DNA of 64,000 nt from the NCBI RefSeq assembly GCF_901482695.1, contig NZ_LR590484.1, positions 1,798,001 to 1,862,000 of the forward strand, written 5' to 3'. The notes beneath the pieces were generated by a model. That model did no database searches. It was not told the DNA's origin and was given only the letters and a program-made list of their open reading frames with translations. The DNA is from Sphingobacterium thalpophilum (lineage in GTDB: Bacteria; Bacteroidota; Bacteroidia; Sphingobacteriales; Sphingobacteriaceae). Of the stretch, positions 43,299 to 51,905 are shown piece by piece; within the stretch, counting starts at the first letter, position 1, and the number at the start of each line of letters is the position of its first letter. The translations under genes were made by a program, and so were the position numbers.

Positions 43299-43910
43299 TC
43301 AGTCCAGCCGGGGTAAATACAACTTATATTTGACAGCGGTCATGCGGATCATAAACACAACGGCGGCGCCTATAAATGCTGCCCAGGATACATCCAAGTG
43401 GAGGTGCACTAGCAAGATATACATCAGTCCACCTGCCAGACAGGCGGTCGCATAGACCTCCTTCTTAAAAATCAGAGGCGTTTCATTCAGCAAAATGTCG
43501 CGTATCATGCCACCACATACCGAAGTAAACATACCGAAGATGATCGCCGCATATACACTGCTTTCGTAATTCAATGATTTTTGTACCCCCAAAATGGTAA
43601 AAAAGCTGATTCCAATTGCATCAAAAAGTGTAAGGGTTCGGTAATAACTGTATAATTGCCTGTTGAAAATAATCGCAATCAGAATTCCCAAGAAGATAGC
43701 AATTAAATAATTACTGTCGTTTACCCAGACCGGCCGTAAATTCAAAAAGACATCGCGCATAGATCCTCCGCCAATGGCTGTCACAAAGCCCAGAAAAGCC
43801 GCGCCGAAGATATCTATGTCTTTTCGTTTGGCAGACAAAGTCCCCGATATTGCAAAAAATAAAGTACCAAGCAAATCGCTCAGATAAAAGTAGTTGGCAT
43901 CCGTTATCAT
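43299..43910 (-). CDS. Trimeric intracellular cation (TRIC)-type channel family protein
   Basis: 203 residues with about seven membrane helices. The two glycine-rich repeat motifs typical of the family are AIGGGSMRDVF and VCGGMIRDILLNE, in duplicated three-helix units. Bacterial members, formerly UPF0126/YadS, behave as potassium-permeable channels in studied cases. The ATG at 43910 starts just before the first helix; the frame's extension to 43970 is unlikely. It is the last gene after the GAF protein on the same strand, 62 nt away. Confidence 0.85.
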   Translation of the reverse strand: MITDANYFYLSDLLGTLFFAISGTLSAKRKDIDIFGAAFLGFVTAIGGGSMRDVFLNLRPVWVNDSNYLIAIFLGILIAIIFNRQLYSYYRTLTLFDAIGISFFTILGVQKSLNYESSVYAAIIFGMFTSVCGGMIRDILLNETPLIFKKEVYATACLAGGLMYILLVHLHLDVSWAAFIGAAVVFMIRMTAVKYKLYLPRLD

Positions 43911-43972
43911 CGTCCTCCTGTCTTTAAAATTATTGCCATAACATTTCCCTGAAAAGAGACCCTCCCACAAAT

Positions 43973-46333
43973 TTAGGAGAAATCTTTGTAGTTTAGATTC
44001 ACTGTGAGACGAATGGCTTTTAAACCTGCAATACCCTGCACCTCTTCAAGCTTCAGATGCTCAATTGTATTTTCGATGATGCCCATATCGTATATGGCCT
44101 GAATACTCAGATTGAGATCCTCCAAAATTTCGTCCGAGAGATAAACGATTGCAATTTTATTGACCTGAGTCAGGCGCTCCTTGCTCCGCTTTATCCGGAT
44201 TTTGTCTATTCTTTTCTTGATAATCTCATAACGGATATTTAATGAGCCTTCCACGTCAAACCGACGTTCATCTTCCCGGAAGCTGATATCAATGCTATGC
44301 GGGTTGATAAAGATCAGTTGGGTAGTTTCCAGCGCGATCGGTAAACTCTGTTTTGCCTGATGGGCTTTTAAAGCGATCCTCGCCATCGATATGATTTGCT
44401 GGCGTCGAAAGATGTTGATAAACTCCTTGCTAAACGGTTGTTGGGGCGTGATGGACTTGCCGATATAAATATCGTATTCGATGCCGTCGGTCCGGAACTT
44501 TTGGAAATAAGATGGATAGTTGCCTTGAATAAAATGGTTGAACTGGTTGAGCTCCTTGCTGATCAGCTGGTTGATCCTGCGCAAGGAAGTTTCAAATTCA
44601 TTCCGATAAAACTCGCCAGTCTCCCTATTGGTAAAGAAGTGTTGTGCATAGTGTGATATGATCGCGTGTTTTGCCGGAAACTGTCTGTAGGCTTCATCCA
44701 GAAAGGGCTGCACGTCCTTTCGGAAAAACTCGATGATCTTAACCATGGATTCGTCAAAGGAGATACGGTCCAGCGAATCGGTAATCTGATCTACCCGTTT
44801 GGAAAAGTCCAGAATTAATTGATGTCGGCCATCCCGGGACAATTCGTCAATCAGCAGCGCGAGCTGCTTTACCTTAAAGCTAAAATCCCGCAGGATTGAG
44901 GCATTGCGGATGATCGTCGAGTCCTTGACATCTATGGCGCCGTAAAGAGGATAGACATCTTCGAAGATGACAGGTTTGATATGCGCATTCTGTTCGTCAT
45001 TTTCCAGTCCCTGTATGTACTGTGCAGCCACATAGTTAAATTTCCACTGTACAGCAGGCTGAATGGTGGTAAAACGGTTGATAATTATTTCGTCGATCCG
45101 TTTTTTAAATTGCATCGTAATGTCATGAGATAGCTGGGATAGTAAAGGGACCAGTGCACGCAGGGAATGTATGGTCTCGGTATCCAGCTGATCTAACTGA
45201 CGGCTGTAGATTTCCATAATACCGGATAGGGCATGATTGTGAGTCAGCGGAATACAAAGGTATGTTTTGACCCCAGAGTCGTGTATCTGTTCATCAAAAA
45301 TAGACTTTGTATTTTTGACCCCGTCCATGGCGTTGTAAAAGATCAAATACGGATGTTTGAGATAGTTTGCAACTTGGGGATGGATATTTGTGTCACCATC
45401 CTTTCCATAAGTCTCCGAAATCAGCACGCTTTTATTCGTAATGGAATAATCAAAAAATGGAAGGCCATTGAGCTGAAATAAAGGAAATAGGCTAAAAATA
45501 GTATCCGATCCTTTTAATATGGGTTTAAGGATGTTCTCCAGCTCTGTTAGAAAAATATGGTAATTATACGTTTCCAGGTCCGATAGCATCGACTGAATAC
45601 GTTTTTGCGTATGTGCTAAACTACTTTTTCTAAAAGTCACCATGGAAAATCCCGACAGCTCAAAGTCTTCTATTTTGATCTGGCTGGTCACATTATTCCA
45701 GTCGAATAAAGATGTGTCGTCTGCGTTTTGGCTGAGGTGGCTTACATCAAAATGCGGAAGTTCCTTCCGGGGCTTTATATCGACAAATTTGAAGTCAATA
45801 TGAAGGTCATAATAATCGATAATTTCGCCCCGTGTATTGAGGTGATGAAAGACGATACTACTGTTCTCTTGCGTAGGAAGGCCATATAGACGCTGGAAAA
45901 TTAAAGAATAGATCATTTTTTCCTGATTGCTCAATGTGTCCCCACCTTGTATCTGGTCGTCGATATCCTGCTCTGCCAAGCGCTGACTGCAAAGCTCAAA
46001 AAAGGCTTCGGTGCCATAAAAAGTTTCTTCAGCAAGCGGAGTGGCCAAAGCCCAGTATTTTTTTGGATCGGTGTCAATAAGCGATACCGATAAACTATAG
46101 ATCAATTGCAGTATATCTTTATAAGCATTTAGGTTCTGTTTACAGAGCCGGCCGCTGACAAGCTCAATTTCCTTGATCCGTTCGAGGGCGAGCACTGGGA
46201 TCATATCATCCGAAGCAGCACTATTTTGAGTAAAGGATTCGAGGTATCGGAAAAAAGGCTCGAAGTTGAGCCTTCTTTCGTTGTTATGGACAACACCTTT
46301 GCTTTTGGTGAGTTGTACGTTCTTAATTTCCAT
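43973..46333 (-). CDS. Large cytoplasmic GAF-domain protein
   Basis: 786 residues, no signal peptide or membrane helix. A GAF domain lies around residues 280-410, with ISETYGKDGDTNIHP, SGVKTYLCIPLTHNHALSGIMEIYSR and LRALVPLLSQLSHD. The flanking regions are helical and charged and match no enzyme. It has no kinase, cyclase or phosphodiesterase output, so a ligand-gated protein-interaction role is the simplest guess. It starts 11 nt after the kinase-like/barrel gene and belongs to the ppk1 operon. Confidence 0.75.
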   Translation of the reverse strand: MEIKNVQLTKSKGVVHNNERRLNFEPFFRYLESFTQNSAASDDMIPVLALERIKEIELVSGRLCKQNLNAYKDILQLIYSLSVSLIDTDPKKYWALATPLAEETFYGTEAFFELCSQRLAEQDIDDQIQGGDTLSNQEKMIYSLIFQRLYGLPTQENSSIVFHHLNTRGEIIDYYDLHIDFKFVDIKPRKELPHFDVSHLSQNADDTSLFDWNNVTSQIKIEDFELSGFSMVTFRKSSLAHTQKRIQSMLSDLETYNYHIFLTELENILKPILKGSDTIFSLFPLFQLNGLPFFDYSITNKSVLISETYGKDGDTNIHPQVANYLKHPYLIFYNAMDGVKNTKSIFDEQIHDSGVKTYLCIPLTHNHALSGIMEIYSRQLDQLDTETIHSLRALVPLLSQLSHDITMQFKKRIDEIIINRFTTIQPAVQWKFNYVAAQYIQGLENDEQNAHIKPVIFEDVYPLYGAIDVKDSTIIRNASILRDFSFKVKQLALLIDELSRDGRHQLILDFSKRVDQITDSLDRISFDESMVKIIEFFRKDVQPFLDEAYRQFPAKHAIISHYAQHFFTNRETGEFYRNEFETSLRRINQLISKELNQFNHFIQGNYPSYFQKFRTDGIEYDIYIGKSITPQQPFSKEFINIFRRQQIISMARIALKAHQAKQSLPIALETTQLIFINPHSIDISFREDERRFDVEGSLNIRYEIIKKRIDKIRIKRSKERLTQVNKIAIVYLSDEILEDLNLSIQAIYDMGIIENTIEHLKLEEVQGIAGLKAIRLTVNLNYKDFS

Positions 46334-46344
46334 GCGTTAAACGG

Positions 46345-48942
46345 TTAAAATCGGAACCCAGTACTAAAGTAAGGATACCAGCCTTCGTTGGATTTGGCCA
46401 TGACAACATGTAACGGTAATGCATTCGCTACAATGTAATATAAGCCGGCCCCTATGCCTTGATGGATCCTATTGCTGTTGTACCCATGTGCCCATACTTT
46501 GCCGATATCATACATTCCCATGACTCCCAGTTCGCCCGGCAGAACATAACTCTTCACATCATGTATTTTCACCCGTGCTTCCAGATTATTATAAACCATC
46601 TGCTCCCCGGCAAATCTATACTGACGGAAACCCCGCAAATTTTCGTGGCCTCCAAGAAATAAATACTGGTAAAATGCGGGGTTTCCGATGACGGTACCAC
46701 CTCCTACCCGATTGGCGAGAATAAGGCCTTCGTCGAACGCGCTAAAATAGCCTGCGAATTCGCCACTTATCTGAGCCGAGTTGCGGGAGTATTTATTCAG
46801 GCCCAGATAGGAATTCAATATTGCGTTGATATATAGCCCCTTGCTGGGGTTGACCTTGCGGTTGCGGCTGTCATGGGTCAGGAAAGCGTTCAGTCCCGTG
46901 AAAAACTTGTCATTGGTGATAGACAGGCTGTCATAAGAGTGTAGGGCCTGTGGATTTAAGATAAAGCGGTCCTGGTTTTCTGCTGGGTCCAGATGATAAA
47001 ATTGGATGTGTGGGCCTACTGCATACTGCAATGAAGATCCAGAATGCCATCTCAACTGAGGATTAACGTTAAAAATATTGAAACGGCTGCGGTAATATTT
47101 TGCCCCATGTTGCTCCTTTAGAAATAAGGAATTGTTACCGACACCGAAGAAGTTTTGCGTGTTGTCCGGTGCTTTTGCCAAGGCATCGAGCACCAAGTCA
47201 GCGTTGCCCACAACGTCCTGCCATTCGCCACGATAATGGATTTTATAGGCTCCTGTTCTAAATGCCGCGGCAACCGTAATCTGTTGTTTGTAGGTGAAAG
47301 GTGTTTTCCGAAATCCCCGCTGATGGGTGTACGCCGCACCTAAGCCCAAGGAGAAACCGTCGTCAGCATTGTATCCTGCGGTAAGCAAAGGTAACCAGGA
47401 ATTGTACAGGTTAACCGGTACAAACTGGATATTTGAACTGTCCTTGCTGCGATGCAGCTTGATTCGCTCTTTTTTACCTAAAAAGAGCGAATTTTTGGAG
47501 TTTTCATAAAGTTTTATGCTGGACCTGCTGTTTGTGACAACATAGGTTTTGGGTAAGCTGTCGCCAATGATACGAAGTTTTATGGGCGAATTACGGTTGT
47601 TGACGAAAACGGTGTCACTTCCTGCGCCTAAATATAAGCGTATTTCTTTGGTCAAACCTTTATCGTAGGTTTTGTCCATTAGTGTTTTGGTAACTTTTCC
47701 CTCCTTGTTTATCTTCGAGACGTTCACTTTGAGGCCTTTTTTGCCCGTGCTTTTAACTTCTACCCTTTCGTTTTTATCACTAAGATGGATATCCACGATA
47801 GTATTGATAAAACGGTAATAGGTTTCCATCGCCGCCGGTAGCGCATCCCGCCTACTCTGAAGTGTTTGGTAAATCTGCTCGCCACGAATCGCTATGGATG
47901 ATTGGGGGAGACTGTTGACCGATTGCCGGAGTACCGAGTCCGTCAGACGGGAAACAAATTGATTGACTTCTTTCGACCATTCTTTATGCGGAAGCTGGTT
48001 GCTGGGATGGGCATTCAAAAATTTGGACTTAAATAATGAATATTTGATGTTGGGGATTCCCATGGTGAATCCTTGCATGACCGGGTTTACAAAACGCTGG
48101 TAAATGTCTTTCATCAACAATCCTTGCGTAACCCGTAATGCCTGGTCGCGGTCCCTTGGAATGGGAATATAATCTTTGTCCTTATCATCGGTATCCTGAT
48201 TCTCGTTGTACCATCGCCATTGGTCTTCGTGTCGGTCCCAGTCGCTAACGATGACATCCAACATACGCGCACGTAGATAAGCCTTGGCTTTAAAGTCATC
48301 ATCATTATCTTCCTGCATCTTACGGACCGCCTTTGGACTGTTGTCCGAATCGCCTAACGGCTCTCTTTCTTCCAATAGGGCTACAGTATTTTCAAAAAGC
48401 GGAGCATATTCACCTAAAATCGTGTCCGGAGCGACTACGCCAATCACTGGATGCGCATATGGTACATGGACTGCATGGGCCAGAGGTGGAATCATCAAGG
48501 CCGAATACGGGTGCTGAGCGCTTGTTGCATCATCCAGAACATCCTGCACAAAGGTACCATGCAACTCTTCCGGGATCAGCGATTCCGTACGTTTGTTGAC
48601 TGAACGAAGCGCCCATTGACGACCGCTGGAATCTTGCAGCCGCAGCGAGACGGATTGCATGCCCCCACCCTGTTTCACGGGGGTCAGTCCACCATACAGC
48701 CTCGAAAGCTGTAATCGTGGCAGGGTGGTTGGAGCTGCCCATTCTTTTCGGTAATTCTCTCCAAGAAAGAATCTTTTGAACCCTCCCGCTGTTCCGTACT
48801 TAGCATTGGCAACTACGGTTATACTATCTTTGATCACTGCGGGGCTAAGCGGAAGGCCGTTATGTCCTGCCGACATGTCTTGCTGCTGAGCAAAGGAATG
48901 CAAGGATAGGAAAAGTAAAAAGAAAGGTAAGGCCGATTTCAT
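46345..48942 (-). CDS. Kinase-like domain fused to BamA/TamA-type outer-membrane barrel
   Basis: 865 residues. Signal peptide (1 to about 19). Residues about 90-300 resemble an atypical kinase of the CotH/FAM20/HipA-PI kinase type: a candidate ATP lysine in WALRSVNK (about 117), a catalytic-loop-like SDWDRHEDQW (233-242) and a metal-loop-like PRDRDQA (262-268). A beta-rich linker (about 390-510) leads to a C-terminal 16-strand BamA/TamA-type barrel (about 520-865) with the GGHENLRGFRQYRF signature and terminal FSTGFRF. Expected in the outer membrane with the kinase-like part in the periplasm. Kinase activity is inference: the usual catalytic-loop asparagine is Q here. Confidence 0.75.
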   Translation of the reverse strand: MKSALPFFLLFLSLHSFAQQQDMSAGHNGLPLSPAVIKDSITVVANAKYGTAGGFKRFFLGENYRKEWAAPTTLPRLQLSRLYGGLTPVKQGGGMQSVSLRLQDSSGRQWALRSVNKRTESLIPEELHGTFVQDVLDDATSAQHPYSALMIPPLAHAVHVPYAHPVIGVVAPDTILGEYAPLFENTVALLEEREPLGDSDNSPKAVRKMQEDNDDDFKAKAYLRARMLDVIVSDWDRHEDQWRWYNENQDTDDKDKDYIPIPRDRDQALRVTQGLLMKDIYQRFVNPVMQGFTMGIPNIKYSLFKSKFLNAHPSNQLPHKEWSKEVNQFVSRLTDSVLRQSVNSLPQSSIAIRGEQIYQTLQSRRDALPAAMETYYRFINTIVDIHLSDKNERVEVKSTGKKGLKVNVSKINKEGKVTKTLMDKTYDKGLTKEIRLYLGAGSDTVFVNNRNSPIKLRIIGDSLPKTYVVTNSRSSIKLYENSKNSLFLGKKERIKLHRSKDSSNIQFVPVNLYNSWLPLLTAGYNADDGFSLGLGAAYTHQRGFRKTPFTYKQQITVAAAFRTGAYKIHYRGEWQDVVGNADLVLDALAKAPDNTQNFFGVGNNSLFLKEQHGAKYYRSRFNIFNVNPQLRWHSGSSLQYAVGPHIQFYHLDPAENQDRFILNPQALHSYDSLSITNDKFFTGLNAFLTHDSRNRKVNPSKGLYINAILNSYLGLNKYSRNSAQISGEFAGYFSAFDEGLILANRVGGGTVIGNPAFYQYLFLGGHENLRGFRQYRFAGEQMVYNNLEARVKIHDVKSYVLPGELGVMGMYDIGKVWAHGYNSNRIHQGIGAGLYYIVANALPLHVVMAKSNEGWYPYFSTGFRF

Positions 48943-48944
48943 GC

Positions 48945-49844
48945 TTATATTTTTTCGAACTTATAGATGATTCCTTTATCTTGACTACCCGCCTCGCTGC
49001 TGATATAGAGATTGAATTTTGAATCAAAGGTGATCCCCTCAGGTTGCGGAAAAAGTTTTGGATCAAGAGTTGTCACAGATTTAACGTGAAAATGATCATC
49101 TGTTACCACCAGCGCCTTATCAACAGAAGAAAGAATATACCATTCATTGCTGTCCAGCTTTTTAGCTAAGGCTGACGGCCTAAATGTTTTTTTAATCTTA
49201 GGATTGAATTTTTTCAGTTCGTCAATCTGAACAGCAAATTCCCCTCGTGGGCTTAGTCCTCCGCCCGGGCCTATGGTGAACATATAGCCGGAGGTCTGTG
49301 GTTGTTTTTTATCCGCCTTACACTCTTTACACAATACATAAGCCTGATTGGTACTTTTGTCAACGAAAAGACCTTCGTATTCTCCTTTCGGCACAAGATC
49401 TTTCTGCTCTGTGACCGCTTTGATATTATCCTTTTCGCTGATGGGAAAAGAATAAATAGTCCCATTGCTTTTTAGGATGAAGAGATGTGTTTTGCTGCTG
49501 GCGATATCTTCGTAATCGCCATCTTTACCGAAAGGGGTATAGGTTGCTTTTTGTGTCGTTAGATTATAGGTAAATAGCAATCCCTGCTCATCTTGAATAG
49601 CATAAATATGGTCATCCTCCCCTTCAATAAATGTGATGCCCGATATTTCAAGCAGTTCATCCGGAAGGTTTATCTTCTGGCCCGAAGATAGCTTGTAGGG
49701 AATGCCCTGCTGTTGCCCACGATCCACTGTTACGGTGGAGGGCTCACCTGAATTCCCATTTTTCCCCCTATTGGGGTTGCAGGCTAGTAAAATTGCTGCA
49801 GTCAATCCAAAGGCCAATGTTGTCATCAATGTTGCTGGTTTCAT
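48945..49844 (-). CDS. SdiA-regulated-type beta-propeller lipoprotein
   Basis: 299 residues. Lipobox LLAC (lipidated C22) followed by a glycine/asparagine linker. The rest is a beta-propeller resembling the SdiA-regulated family, with ISGITFIEGEDDHIYAIQDE, YEGLFVDKSTNQAYVLCKECK and LFPQPEGITFDSKFNLYISSE. Related folds include phytase-like and strictosidine-synthase-like propellers. It is likely anchored at the membrane facing the periplasm. It lies 3 nt after ppk1 and 2 nt before the barrel fusion gene, so all three are translated from one mRNA. Confidence 0.8.
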   Translation of the reverse strand: MKPATLMTTLAFGLTAAILLACNPNRGKNGNSGEPSTVTVDRGQQQGIPYKLSSGQKINLPDELLEISGITFIEGEDDHIYAIQDEQGLLFTYNLTTQKATYTPFGKDGDYEDIASSKTHLFILKSNGTIYSFPISEKDNIKAVTEQKDLVPKGEYEGLFVDKSTNQAYVLCKECKADKKQPQTSGYMFTIGPGGGLSPRGEFAVQIDELKKFNPKIKKTFRPSALAKKLDSNEWYILSSVDKALVVTDDHFHVKSVTTLDPKLFPQPEGITFDSKFNLYISSEAGSQDKGIIYKFEKI

Positions 49845-49847
49845 TAA

Positions 49848-51860
49848 TTAGTTGTTTAAGTAATCAACAATTCTTTGTTGTGATATTATGCCACTTTGCT
49901 TGTCTACTGGAACATTTTGTCCAAGATCATCTAGAAAAGTTGCTTCAACATCATCTGCAAACTGTATGTCAAAAAGTTGCTGTATCCTTCTGGACAAGTC
50001 GGGGTCGACAATCGGAAAGCAGGTCTCTATGCGCCGATAAATATTACGATTCATCCAATCGGATGACCCCAGATAGACTGTTGTGTCGTCACCGTAGCTG
50101 AATATGAAAATCCGTCCATGCTCAAGGTAGCGGCCCACGATGCGTTTTACTTTAATATTTTCGCTCAATCCAGTGACCTGCGGTTTCAATCGGCAAATTC
50201 CCCTAATCAATAATTGTAATTGTACCCCTGCCCGACTCGCCTCGTACAGTTTATTGATTAACGATTCTTCCTCTAAATTGTTTAGCTTAATTTTTATGGA
50301 AGCCCTTGTACCAGCCCTAGCTTGGCGGATAGCCTCGTCGAGCAGCAACAGGAATGCTGTCCTAAGATTGAACTGGGCGACCAGCAACTGCTGGAAAGGG
50401 ATCTCCGTTGGCTTCTCAGGCTTTCTTCTGCTGGGCAAAAAATCAAATAAAAGCCTTAGTTCGCTGGTCAGCTGACGGTTGGACGTCATCAGGAAATAAT
50501 CGGTATATACCTTTGCTGTTTTTTCATTTAGATTGCCGGTTCCGAACAATGCCGTCTCCTGTCCATTTTTTCGTTTGACAAGTGCAATTTTGGCATGTAC
50601 TTTCAGGTTGGGAATGCTGTAGCTGATCCTTACCCCCTGCTCCTTCATGAGTCTTGACCAATGTATGTTGTTTGCCTCATCGAAACGTGCCTTTAACTCA
50701 ACGAACACGTGTACTTTCTTGCCATTTTTTGCAGCACTAGCCAATGCTTGTGCAATGCGCGAATCGCTGGCGATGCGGTACAGGGTGGTGTGAATTTCCT
50801 CTACATCCGGACTTATGGCTGCTTCATTAAAGAAACGAAGAACAGGGGCAAATGATTCATAAGGCGTGCAGATTAAAATATCACGTTGATCAATCTGTTC
50901 GAAAAGAGAATGGCCAAAGTCCTGATGGACTTCGATCTGTCGTTGTTTGGGATAGCATAGCTTTTCCCGTTTAATTGGGAAGGCAAAGAAGTCTTTCAGA
51001 TTATGGTAAAAACCGCCTTCTACAATGCTGCTTTTCCGTAGATCGAAAAGCGAGGCCAGCCTTTCCACCAGATGATCCGGAAAATTGGGCTGGTGCAAAA
51101 ACCGTGTCGCGTAGCCGAGGTCCCGCTTGTAAACCTCAGCCTCGATTTTTAATGCGATGTCACCGTCAAACTCATCCTGTAAATTGAGTTCAGCATCGCG
51201 TGTGATTTTGAAGGAGTAGAATTTTAAGTTGTTATTATTGAGCGCTTTGGGGAGGAAGAGTCTAATAATATCATCAACGAATACAACATAGGTCTTGGCA
51301 TCGACCTCACAGGTGAAAAACCGGCCCGTTCGGTCAGCAGGGATATTTACAATGAACAGATTGGACGAACTGCTATCTGAAAGCGCGAAATAAAGCTGGT
51401 TGTTGACAGGAAAAAAAGAAAGCTCTTCGTCAAGCTTGACGATCTGTAGATAGGAAGCAATGGTATTGAAAAAATATTTGGCAACTTCGGCTTCAATCTC
51501 GGGCGGAATTTGTTGATTATAAATGAGCAGAATGCGCTCATCGGCCAGCTGACGGATAATATCGGACAGGAACGTTCCAAATTTTTCCTGTTGCTTATCT
51601 ATGATTTTGGCCGCCTTTTTATAGGTTCCAATATCAAGGTTTGGAACACCAGTCTCGGCGCTCCTCTTTTTTATTTTTTTCCAAGCCATTAATACGGGCA
51701 TCCGGACGCGATAGAATTCGTCCAGATTAGATGAAAAAATGGCGAGAAACTGTAGCTTTTCTAAAAGAGGAACCTCCCGGCGGCCCGCTTCACCGAGGAC
51801 ACGCTCGTTAAAGGAAAGCCAGCTGATATCTCTGTTGATGTATAGGTCTTTTTTTTTCAT
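49848..51860 (-). CDS. ppk1: Polyphosphate kinase 1
   Basis: 670 residues, the usual PPK1 length. The N-terminal domain opens INRDISWLSFNERVL with SSNLDEFYRVR. The two phospholipase-D-like catalytic histidines are H422 in NLKVHAKIALV (autophosphorylated) and H581 in YLEHGRIFIF. It makes polyphosphate from ATP reversibly, at the inner membrane in known cases. Family members often pair with exopolyphosphatase, but none is here. Instead it shares an operon with envelope lipoprotein and kinase-like barrel genes and lies 45 nt after the HD-PycTM gene. Confidence 0.95.
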   Translation of the reverse strand: MKKKDLYINRDISWLSFNERVLGEAGRREVPLLEKLQFLAIFSSNLDEFYRVRMPVLMAWKKIKKRSAETGVPNLDIGTYKKAAKIIDKQQEKFGTFLSDIIRQLADERILLIYNQQIPPEIEAEVAKYFFNTIASYLQIVKLDEELSFFPVNNQLYFALSDSSSSNLFIVNIPADRTGRFFTCEVDAKTYVVFVDDIIRLFLPKALNNNNLKFYSFKITRDAELNLQDEFDGDIALKIEAEVYKRDLGYATRFLHQPNFPDHLVERLASLFDLRKSSIVEGGFYHNLKDFFAFPIKREKLCYPKQRQIEVHQDFGHSLFEQIDQRDILICTPYESFAPVLRFFNEAAISPDVEEIHTTLYRIASDSRIAQALASAAKNGKKVHVFVELKARFDEANNIHWSRLMKEQGVRISYSIPNLKVHAKIALVKRKNGQETALFGTGNLNEKTAKVYTDYFLMTSNRQLTSELRLLFDFLPSRRKPEKPTEIPFQQLLVAQFNLRTAFLLLLDEAIRQARAGTRASIKIKLNNLEEESLINKLYEASRAGVQLQLLIRGICRLKPQVTGLSENIKVKRIVGRYLEHGRIFIFSYGDDTTVYLGSSDWMNRNIYRRIETCFPIVDPDLSRRIQQLFDIQFADDVEATFLDDLGQNVPVDKQSGIISQQRIVDYLNN

Positions 51861-51905
51861 CGATAAAACGATTGAAGAAATGACAATAATAGGCCAACTG
51901 TGAGT

